A stretch of DNA of 64,000 nucleotides. Source: JBBCJR01 sp037190805 (lineage in GTDB: Bacteria; Pseudomonadota; Alphaproteobacteria; Sphingomonadales; Sphingomonadaceae). The notes below the pieces were generated by a model. It searched no databases. It worked only from the letters and a program-made list of their open reading frames with translations, and was not told the DNA's origin. How positions within the stretch are numbered: position 1 is the stretch's first letter; each line of letters begins with the position of its first letter. Made by a program: the position numbers and the translations under genes. The stretch spans positions 62,001 through 126,000 of the forward strand of contig JBBCJR010000014.1 in assembly GCA_037190805.1 (NCBI GenBank). The letters are read 5' to 3'. Below are positions 32,900 to 39,544 of this stretch, piece by piece.

Positions 32900-33868
32900 A
32901 TGGCCTCGCGGATCAAGAAGGCGCCGCCGCCCGGATCGAACCAGCCGCCGATCATCATCGTCAAGAAGGTGGTCGCCGATGGCCATGGCGGCCACCATGG
33001 CGGCGCGTGGAAGGTCGCCTATGCCGACTTCGTGACCGCGATGATGGCCTTCTTCCTGCTGATGTGGCTGCTGGGCGCGACGACCGAGAAGCAGCGCAAG
33101 GCGCTGGCTGACTATTTCGCGCCGACCCTCATCGAGCTGAAGCAGAACAGCGCCGGTTCCGACGGGCTGTTCGGCGGCCAGTCGCTGATCGATGTCGACA
33201 ACTACCCGCACAAGGCGCAGCAGACCGGCACCAAGGCGCTGACCGTACCGATGGGCGCGACGGGCGGCGAGAATGTCGGCGCGGGGCCGAACGGCGCGCT
33301 GCGTTCCGCCAGCGACGCGCGGCAGATCGACACCCGCAACTTCAATCGCATCCGGTCAGAAATCGATCGTCAGATCCAGGGTGATGCCGGCCTGTCGCGG
33401 CTGCGCAGCCAGGTGCGGTTCGTGCAGACCAAGGAAGGTCTCAGGATCGATCTGGTCGACGAGGCGGATTTCTCGATGTTCGCCCTCGGCACCACGGCAC
33501 TCGTCCCCGAAGCGAGCAAGCTGGTCGGCCAGATCGCCAAGTCGATCGCTCCACTGGCGAACCGGGTGACGGTGCGCGGCCATACCGACAGCGTGCCTTA
33601 TGGCGACCCGACGCGGATGAACAACTGGATGCTGTCGACCGGCCGCGCCGAAGCAACACGCCGGCGACTCGAGCAGGGTGGAGTCCCCGAATCCCGCTAT
33701 GAGCGGATCGAAGGCGTCGCCGACCGCGAGCCGTTCGTCGCCGACCCGTTCGACCCCCGCAACCGCCGCATCTCGATCACCGTCCTGTATAGCGACGGGC
33801 GACGGGGCACGGCTGTCGTCAGCGGGGGCGACTCTTCAGCATCACTAGAAACACCCCCCGCGCGTTGA
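32900..33868 (+). CDS. motB: Flagellar motor stator protein MotB
   Basis: MotB anchors the stator to peptidoglycan. The 322-residue product has one transmembrane helix with the proton-accepting Asp in WKVAYADFVTAMMAFFLLMW near residue 43, a plug/linker, and an OmpA-type C-terminal domain (NRVTVRGHTDSVPYGDPTRM and DPRNRRISITVLY). Length is normal. It forms the last gene of the flagellar locus and converges with engB. Confidence 0.95.
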   Translation: MASRIKKAPPPGSNQPPIIIVKKVVADGHGGHHGGAWKVAYADFVTAMMAFFLLMWLLGATTEKQRKALADYFAPTLIELKQNSAGSDGLFGGQSLIDVDNYPHKAQQTGTKALTVPMGATGGENVGAGPNGALRSASDARQIDTRNFNRIRSEIDRQIQGDAGLSRLRSQVRFVQTKEGLRIDLVDEADFSMFALGTTALVPEASKLVGQIAKSIAPLANRVTVRGHTDSVPYGDPTRMNNWMLSTGRAEATRRRLEQGGVPESRYERIEGVADREPFVADPFDPRNRRISITVLYSDGRRGTAVVSGGDSSASLETPPAR

Positions 33869-33893
33869 CGGATATGGACTAACGGGCTGACTT

Positions 33894-34550
33894 TCAGCCC
33901 AGCGCTTCGACCACAGCCGCGCGCAGTTCGGGCAGGCCCATGCCCTTTTCGGACGAGGTGACGATGATGTCGGGGTGGGCGGCGACGTGGCCGCGCGCCT
34001 CGGCGGAAACCTTGTCCAGCATGGCGGCGACTTCGCTCGCCTTCAGCTTGTCGGCCTTGGTGAGGACGAGGCGGTAGGAGACCGCCGCCGCATCGAGCAT
34101 CTTCATGACCTCGCGGTCGACATCCATCAGGCCGCGCCGGCTGTCGATCAGCACCAGCGCGCGTTTCAATACCGCCCGGCCGCGAAGATAGTCGTTCACC
34201 AGATAGCGCCACTGACGGACCATGTCCTTCGGTGCCTCGGCAAAGCCATAGCCGGGCATGTCGACCAGCCGGAAATTGAGCGGCCGGCCGACATCGAAGA
34301 AGTTCAGCTCCTGCGTGCGGCCCGGCGTGTTCGACGTCCGGGCAAGGCCGGTGCGGAAGGTGAGCGCGTTCAGCAAGGACGACTTGCCGACATTCGATCG
34401 TCCGGCGAACGCCACCTCGGGCACCACCGGATCGGGCAGATGGGAGAGGCCCGGCGCCGACTTCAGAAAGTCGACCGGCCCCGCGAACAGTCGCCGCGCC
34501 GTCTCGATCCGCTCTGCAGCGGCGGCCTCCTCGTCGGTGGGAATCGTCAC
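33894..34550 (-). CDS. engB: Ribosome biogenesis GTPase EngB/YihA
   Basis: EngB is an essential small GTPase for 50S subunit maturation. The 218-residue product has G1 FAGRSNVGKSSLLNAL, G3 DMPGYG and G4 TKAD. The start is GTG 34550, whose bases overlap the yidC stop as GTGA. A frame continuing much further upstream through yidC is not coding. It is the last gene of the rpmH-rnpA-yidD-yidC-engB series. Confidence 0.94.
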   Translation of the reverse strand: MTIPTDEEAAAAERIETARRLFAGPVDFLKSAPGLSHLPDPVVPEVAFAGRSNVGKSSLLNALTFRTGLARTSNTPGRTQELNFFDVGRPLNFRLVDMPGYGFAEAPKDMVRQWRYLVNDYLRGRAVLKRALVLIDSRRGLMDVDREVMKMLDAAAVSYRLVLTKADKLKASEVAAMLDKVSAEARGHVAAHPDIIVTSSEKGMGLPELRAAVVEALG

Positions 34551-36259
34551 TTCGCCGCCGGGGCTTCCTTCATCCCCGGCGTACGGCTGTAGAGCCAGCT
34601 CTGCTGCGCGATGGTGAGGATGTTCGACACCGTCCAGTAAAGCTGCAGGCCCGCCGCGAACGGCGCCATGATGAACATGAAGATCCAGGGCATAAGGCCG
34701 AATACCTTCTGCTGCATCGGATCCATCGGTGCCGGATTGAGCTTCTGCTGCAGCCACATCGTGATGCCGAGCAGGATCGGCAGCACGCCGATCGCGATCA
34801 TCGCCGGCGGGGTGAAGGGCAGCAGGCCGAACAGGTTGACCGGCGTCAGCGGGTCGGGCGCCGACAGGTCCTTCAGCCACAGCGCGAACGGCTGGTGCCG
34901 CATTTCGATCGACAGCATCAGCACCTTGTAGAGCGCGTAGAAGATCGGGATCTGAAGGAAGATCGGCAGGCAACCGGCCAGCGGGTTGACCTTTTCCTCC
35001 TGGTAGAGCTTCAGCATCTCCTGCTGCTGGCGCTGCTTGTCGTCCTTGTAGCGCTCCTGGATCGCCTTCATCTTCGGCTGGAGCACACGCATCGCCGCCA
35101 TCGACTTGAACTGCTTCTGTGCGATCGGGAACATCAGCCCGCGCACGATGATCGTCAGGCCGATGATCGCCACGCCGAAATTGCCGAGCGTCTTGAACAG
35201 CCAGTGGAGCAGATAGAAGATCGGCTTCTCGAACCAGTAGAACCAGCCCCAGTCGATCGCCTTGTCGAACTGGGCGATGCCGAGGCCGTCCTTGTAGTTG
35301 TCCAGCAGCTCCACTTCCTTGGCGCCGGCAAACAGGCGGCTGGTCGCTTCCACCGCCTTGCCCGGCTGAACGATCGTCGCCGGCAGGACGAGGTCGGCCT
35401 GATAGCGTCCGCCGTCGCCTGCCCGGAAGCCGGCATCAACCGCCTGCCCCTGATCGGGGACCAGGGCGGTCAGCCAGTATTTGTCGGTAAATCCGATCCA
35501 GCCGCCAGTGGTCGCGAATCGGCGGCCAGATGCGCCTGCCTCATCCAAAGTGGAGAAATTGACGCTGTAGTCGGCGGCGCCGTTGAAGGTGCCGATCGGA
35601 CCGGTGTGCATGGTCCAGCTATCGGGGTCCTTCGACACGCCGACGCGCGAGGCGAGCGTGTACGGCCTGACCGCCACCGCCCCGCCACTGCGATTGCCGA
35701 CCGCCTGCGAAACCGTGAACATATAATGCTCGTCGATCGCCAGGCGGATGCGGAAGGTCTGGCCGCCGCCGTTGCTCCAGGTCAGCGTCAACGGCTTGTC
35801 GGGCGTCAACGTGTCGCCGTCTGCCTGCCAGCGCGTCTCGGCACCCGGCAGGCTGACACCCTCACCGGTCCAGCCGATCTGGAGGAAATAGGCATCGGGC
35901 GCGCCCGCTGGGGACAGCAGGCGGATAGGCGGCGCATCCTTGGCGATGGTCTGGCGATGATTGACCAGCACCAGATCGTCGATCCGCGCGCCGACAAGGT
36001 TGATCGAGCCCTTGAGCGCCGGGGTGTCGATGGCGACGCGCGGCGTTTCACGCAGCACGATGGCGCGGTCACGCACCGCCGCCGGAGTCTGGGCTACGGG
36101 ACCGGCGGCAGGATTCGGCAGCACCACCGATTTGCCGTCGACGATCTTGGTCGACGGCGGCGCCGCGGTCGGGAAGACGCGGTCGGAAATCACGCTCCAT
36201 CCGAACAGCACAAGCGCGGACAGGACCAGCGCCAGGATCATGTTGCGCGAGTTATCCAA
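34547..36259 (-). CDS. yidC: Membrane protein insertase YidC
   Basis: YidC inserts and folds inner-membrane proteins alone or with SecYEG. The 570-residue product has an N-terminal transmembrane anchor (MILALVLSALVLFGWSVISD), a large periplasmic domain to about residue 330 and the conserved five-helix core (VRGLMFPIAQKQFKSMAAMR and NPLAGCLPIFLQIPIFYALY) with a basic loop between. Length and topology fit the gram-negative form. Confidence 0.96.
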   Translation of the reverse strand: MDNSRNMILALVLSALVLFGWSVISDRVFPTAAPPSTKIVDGKSVVLPNPAAGPVAQTPAAVRDRAIVLRETPRVAIDTPALKGSINLVGARIDDLVLVNHRQTIAKDAPPIRLLSPAGAPDAYFLQIGWTGEGVSLPGAETRWQADGDTLTPDKPLTLTWSNGGGQTFRIRLAIDEHYMFTVSQAVGNRSGGAVAVRPYTLASRVGVSKDPDSWTMHTGPIGTFNGAADYSVNFSTLDEAGASGRRFATTGGWIGFTDKYWLTALVPDQGQAVDAGFRAGDGGRYQADLVLPATIVQPGKAVEATSRLFAGAKEVELLDNYKDGLGIAQFDKAIDWGWFYWFEKPIFYLLHWLFKTLGNFGVAIIGLTIIVRGLMFPIAQKQFKSMAAMRVLQPKMKAIQERYKDDKQRQQQEMLKLYQEEKVNPLAGCLPIFLQIPIFYALYKVLMLSIEMRHQPFALWLKDLSAPDPLTPVNLFGLLPFTPPAMIAIGVLPILLGITMWLQQKLNPAPMDPMQQKVFGLMPWIFMFIMAPFAAGLQLYWTVSNILTIAQQSWLYSRTPGMKEAPAAK

Positions 36260-36277
36260 CGTATCTTCCTTGAAAAA

Positions 36278-36502
36278 TCAGTGTTCGAGGTCCGGCACGG
36301 GATCATGACCGGACCCGCCCCAGGGGTGACAACGTCCTATCCTGCGGATCGCGAGCCAGCCACCCTTCACCGCTCCATAGCGCGACAAAGCCTCGATCGC
36401 ATAGGCCGAGCATGAGGGAACGAAGCGACAGGATGGTGGCAGCACGGCGGAGAAGCTGATTTGCCAGCCGCGCGCCAGCAGGATCAGCAGCCGGGCGATC
36501 AT
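36278..36502 (-). CDS. yidD: Membrane protein insertion efficiency factor YidD
   Basis: YidD is a small membrane-associated protein that helps YidC-dependent insertion. The 74-residue product has the family core (PPSCRFVPSCSAYAIEALSR followed by RRIGRCHPWGGSGHDPVP) with the conserved Cys and HPWG residues and an N-terminal amphipathic helix. Its ATG overlaps the rnpA stop (ATGA). Confidence 0.94.
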   Translation of the reverse strand: MIARLLILLARGWQISFSAVLPPSCRFVPSCSAYAIEALSRYGAVKGGWLAIRRIGRCHPWGGSGHDPVPDLEH

Positions 36503-37023
36503 GGCCGGGACGCCGCCCGCTCGCCACGCGGTCGCGGCCCGCGCGCCCGGTCCGCCTTTCCCGCCGCGACGCGGGCGAGAGCGGCATGCAACTCGTCGCG
36601 CAGCAGGGCGTGAGGGCGTTCCACACCGTCGCCTCTGACGATCAGGACATGATCGGCGCCAACGATGCCGGATGCCGGCAGCAGTTCGGCCGCGAGGGCG
36701 CGGAAGCGGCGCTTGGCGCGATTGCGAATCACAGCTCCGCCCAGCTTGCGCGTGGCGGTGAAGCCGACCCGCATCGCCGAATCACCATCCTCGCGGCGGT
36801 TGACGAGCAGCACGAAGCCGGGTGTCGCCACCCGTGCCCCATGATTGGCGGCGAGAAAGTCCTTCCTCGCCCGCAGATGGTTCAGGCCGACAGCTTCTTG
36901 CGGCCGCGCGCCCGGCGCGCCGCCAGAACCTTGCGGCCACCGGGGGTCGCCGAGCGGGCCCGGAAGCCGTGACGGCGGGCCCGGACAAGCCGGCTCGGCT
37001 GATAGGTGCGCTTCATCGGTCAT
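36499..37023 (-). CDS. rnpA: Ribonuclease P protein component RnpA, with N-terminal extension frame
   Basis: RnpA is the protein cofactor of RNase P, which matures tRNA 5' ends. The conserved domain begins about residue 47 (LNHLRARKDFLAANHGARVA) and includes the RNR motif (LGGAVIRNRAKRRFRALAAE). The nearest standard start in frame that keeps the RKDF segment is ATG 37023, which adds 46 Pro/Gly-rich residues and encloses rpmH completely. The alternatives are a rare CTG at the rpmH stop or a GTG that would delete conserved residues. A similar overlap was described in Thermus. The core is certain; the start is not. Confidence 0.85.
   Translation of the reverse strand: MTDEAHLSAEPACPGPPSRLPGPLGDPRWPQGSGGAPGARPQEAVGLNHLRARKDFLAANHGARVATPGFVLLVNRREDGDSAMRVGFTATRKLGGAVIRNRAKRRFRALAAELLPASGIVGADHVLIVRGDGVERPHALLRDELHAALARVAAGKADRARGPRPRGERAASRP
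36882..37016 (-). CDS. rpmH: 50S ribosomal protein L34
   Basis: L34 is a 44-residue basic ribosomal protein. The start MKRTYQPSRLVRARRHGFRA is the universal L34 beginning, and the C-terminus is RARGRKKLSA. GAGG lies 8 bases before its ATG, the best-placed ribosome site in this area. The gene lies entirely inside the long rnpA frame, with the two ATGs separated by four bases (ATGACCGATGAAGCGC). Confidence 0.96.
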   Translation of the reverse strand: MKRTYQPSRLVRARRHGFRARSATPGGRKVLAARRARGRKKLSA

Positions 37024-37107
37024 ACCTCGGATTACAAATGCAAAGCGGCCGCGCCCAAGGGAGCGGCCTTCATCGGCTGCCGCGATTAGGCAAGGGGGGC
37101 GGGAAAG

Positions 37108-37398
37108 TCAATCACCGGCGCTGTCTGGTGCCTTCGGCCGCACGCCGCGCAGCAGTCCCCGGTCGCCTAGGCGCCCGATACGCGGAAAACGGCGCTTGAA
37201 CGCCACATAGCGGCGTTTGGCCCACAACGATCCGCGCAGCACCAGCGCCAGCCCGGCAGCAAATACCAGCACCCCGCCCGGGCCAGGCAGCACACCCACG
37301 ACGGGCGCGAGCGCGATCAGCAGCCACCCGACCGCGAGCTGGGTCAGGCGGACCGCCTCGGCGCCGCCGAGTCGCGGCAGAAACCGGCGCTGCTTCAT
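37108..37398 (-). CDS. PGPGW-type small membrane protein
   Basis: The 96-residue product has two hydrophobic segments (VRLTQLAVGWLLIALAPVVG and GVLVFAAGLALVLRGSLWAK) flanking LPGPGG, the signature of the putative transmembrane PGPGW family, and a basic C-terminus. The function of this family is unknown. The start is ATG 37398; the frame extends further upstream into the infC leader without support. A GC-rich hairpin candidate lies between this gene and rpmH. Confidence 0.72.
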   Translation of the reverse strand: MKQRRFLPRLGGAEAVRLTQLAVGWLLIALAPVVGVLPGPGGVLVFAAGLALVLRGSLWAKRRYVAFKRRFPRIGRLGDRGLLRGVRPKAPDSAGD

Positions 37399-37619
37399 GT
37401 ACGGGATATGGGGAGAGCCAGCGCGCAGGTTCAAGCGCGCGATCCGACGAACGTCGAGCGTCGTGCGACGAGCCGAAAGGCGACTTTTCAGCAACGCGGG
37501 GGTCGAAAAGCACAGAGAAACCCGATACAATGGCTTTCCGTTTCGCCACTGGCACACTAAATGGGCGAAATTCGCACCTAGTCGAAACAGCATCTGGAGA
37601 ACCTGCCATACCACCGTCC

Positions 37620-38159
37620 ATGCCCCGGCGACCGATGATGCCGCCGCCCATCCCGCTCAACGGTCCTCGCTTCAATGAATTCATCACCGTGCCCAAGGTT
37701 CGGGTGATCGACGAGGACGGTGAAAATCTGGGCGTGATGTACACGCGCGAGGCGATGGAGCAGGCGGCCGAGGTAGGCTTGGATCTGGTCGAGGTATCGC
37801 CCGGCGCCGATCCACCGGTCTGCAAGTTCCTGGACGTGGGCAAGTTCAAATACGAGGCCCAGAAGAAGGCGAACCTCGCCCGCAAGAGCCAGAAGACGCA
37901 GGAGATCAAAGAGATCAAGATGCGTCCGAACATCGACGACCACGACTATGACGTGAAGATGCGCAAGGTTCACGAATTCATCGCCGAAGGCGACAAGGTG
38001 AAGGTCACCCTGCGCTTCCGCGGTCGCGAGCTTGCCCATGGCCAGCTGGGCATGCAGGTCCTCCAGCGCGTCCAGGCCGATGTCGCCGAAACCGCGAAGG
38101 TCGAACAGCACCCCCGCATGGAAGGTCGCCAGATGCTGATGGTGCTGGCGCCGAAATAA
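37620..38159 (+). CDS. infC: Translation initiation factor IF-3
   Basis: IF-3 prevents subunit joining and checks start-codon choice. The product has the IF3-N domain (FNEFITVPKVRVIDEDGENL), linker and IF3-C domain (MRPNIDDHDYDVKMRKVHEF and LRFRGRELAHGQLG). ATG 37620 gives 179 residues. An in-frame ATA at 37608 is better spaced (8 bases) from the only GGAG (37595-37598), and infC often uses a rare start codon for autoregulation, so ATA may be the true start. A TTTCGCC/GGCGAAA hairpin lies in the leader (37541-37570). Confidence 0.95.
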   Translation: MPRRPMMPPPIPLNGPRFNEFITVPKVRVIDEDGENLGVMYTREAMEQAAEVGLDLVEVSPGADPPVCKFLDVGKFKYEAQKKANLARKSQKTQEIKEIKMRPNIDDHDYDVKMRKVHEFIAEGDKVKVTLRFRGRELAHGQLGMQVLQRVQADVAETAKVEQHPRMEGRQMLMVLAPK

Positions 38160-38180
38160 GGCTGGGGTCAGCCCGTTCAC

Positions 38181-38215
38181 GACCCGCCCGGCCAAGAGGT
38201 CGCGGCGGGTCTTTT
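38181..38215 (+). terminator. Rho-independent terminator of infC
   Basis: GACCCGCC (38181-38188) pairs with GGCGGGTC (38204-38211) and is followed by TTTT. It lies 22 bases after the infC stop. Confidence 0.8.
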
Positions 38216-38306
38216 ACTGCCCGAGACGCATGCCTGTTAAAGGCGGGTGGAACGTCTGCCGCCCACGACGGGTTGTCCTCCTGCCATTACGACAGGGAGA
38301 ATAGGC

Positions 38307-38387
38307 ATGGGCAAGGCATTGATTCTTTGGCTTCTCGGCGTTCCGGGGCTCGTGGTGATCGGCCTGCTCGCCTTCAACATTCTATGA
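38307..38387 (+). CDS. Small hydrophobic protein, 26 residues
   Basis: An ATG frame with a well-placed AGGGAG (7 bases upstream) encodes a 26-residue peptide starting MGKALILWLL and continuing as one Leu/Val/Gly-rich transmembrane-like helix. It stands alone between the infC terminator and the terminator of the CsgG-like gene, with its own ribosome site. I do not recognise the family. The single-helix composition and good start signals favour a real small membrane protein. Confidence 0.5.
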   Translation: MGKALILWLLGVPGLVVIGLLAFNIL

Positions 38388-38455
38388 GCTTGTCGAGACA
38401 GCCCAAGCCGATCACCTGATGCGCCGGAAGACCGGGCACAAAATAGCCGATAACG

Positions 38456-38500
38456 AAAAAGCGCCGCCGAGGCCGCATGAAGCGGCGCCGGCGACGCTTT
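38456..38500 (-). terminator. Terminator of the CsgG-like gene (possibly bidirectional)
   Basis: A long imperfect stem pairs AAAGCGCCGCCG with CGGCGACGCTTT and an inner GCCGC/GCGGC. On the minus strand it is followed by TTTTT; on the plus strand by a weaker TTTAT. It lies 24 bases after the CsgG-like stop. Confidence 0.7.
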
Positions 38501-38523
38501 ATCACAACCTGTCCTGACGCGCG

Positions 38524-39291
38524 TCAGCGCGCCTGCGGTGCCGCCGCGCTGGCATTTTCCGGCAGGCCACCAAGCTGGCCAACCAGCTTGGTGTAGGCGT
38601 CGAGATAGGCAAGGACGAGCACCTGGCCGATGTCGGTGTTCTGGTAGCCGCCGCCGCCGACCGCGCCGAAGCCACCGCCGAAGAAGCCGCCGCCGCCAGC
38701 GCCGAAGCTGAGGTCGGACTTGCGGGCATAGCCCTCGGTCAGACGCTCCTGCTCGGTGGTGCGGGCGTTGACCAGCGTCAGGGTGACGTTGGCTTCCTTC
38801 TTCTTGACGTTGATGACGCCGGCCAGGGCGCCGAAGCCGCCGAGGAAGCTGCGACCGATGCCGCCCAGCACGCCGCCGAGCGCATTGCCGCCCGAGTTCG
38901 AATTCTGGGTGACGATATCGGGAACCACGAAATAATCGGCTGCCTTCACCTGAGCGCGGCCGATATTGCTGTTGTCCTGCAACTCGCCGTCATCGGCCAG
39001 GGCGCGCTCGATGTTGCGGCTGGCCAGGCCCTTGCCGCGATCGACGAGGCCGAAGCAGCCGGACTTCATCACGAACACCTTGATGATCGCCTCGGGACTG
39101 CCGAGACCGAGCTGCTGCCACCAGTTGGTGTCCGGCTCGACGACGGCGATGGTGCCCAGGCGCTTGGAGCAGACCGGGATTTCCTGGGTGCCCTTCTCCT
39201 GCGCCTTGCGGCCGGACGACTGCGCCATCGCGGGCTGGCCCGCAACGCCGAGCGCGGCGACCAGCGCCGTCGTCCACATGAACTTCTTCAT
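38524..39291 (-). CDS. CsgG/HfaB-family secreted protein
   Basis: CsgG-family proteins are outer-membrane or periplasmic proteins linked to amyloid or holdfast export. The 255-residue product has a cleavable signal peptide (FMWTTALVAALGVAGQPAMA before QSSG) without a lipobox Cys. The CsgG-like core contains KAADYFVVPDIVTQNSNSGG and VNVTLTLVNARTTEQERLTEG-like strands, and a Gly/Phe-rich stretch (GAGGGGFFGGGFGAVGGGG) lies near residue 210. No curli or holdfast genes are adjacent, so the substrate is unknown. A GGGGGAG site precedes the ATG. Confidence 0.72.
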   Translation of the reverse strand: MKKFMWTTALVAALGVAGQPAMAQSSGRKAQEKGTQEIPVCSKRLGTIAVVEPDTNWWQQLGLGSPEAIIKVFVMKSGCFGLVDRGKGLASRNIERALADDGELQDNSNIGRAQVKAADYFVVPDIVTQNSNSGGNALGGVLGGIGRSFLGGFGALAGVINVKKKEANVTLTLVNARTTEQERLTEGYARKSDLSFGAGGGGFFGGGFGAVGGGGYQNTDIGQVLVLAYLDAYTKLVGQLGGLPENASAAAPQAR

Positions 39292-39476
39292 TGAAACTCC
39301 CCCATAAAAGGATGGTCCGGAACGCTAGTCCGGGCGAAGCGACCCTCTGCTTATTATCATGCCTGAATCCGAACACTTCGTGAAGATGGCACAAGACCCC
39401 CTGTGGCATGGAAACCGCAAAGAACAGAAAATAAGGCGGTTTATGCTCCCGTCTCTTGCGAGCCCATGCCCGGTCG

Positions 39477-39518
39477 GTTTACGTAAACGGAAACTTAACA
39501 GACACCGTTGAAAACGGT
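39477..39518. promoter_or_regulatory. Palindromic operator candidate before the TonB receptor
   Basis: GTTTACGTAAAC (39477-39488) is a perfect 12-bp palindrome, and ACCGTT/AACGGT (39504-39518) forms a second dyad close to the receptor start at 39545. They lie in the 253-bp gap between the CsgG-like and TonB receptor genes. The centre CG and symmetry suit a dimeric repressor, but no regulator gene is adjacent. Confidence 0.4.
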
Positions 39519-39544
39519 CGAGGGTCCGCAAAAAGGAGGGTGCT

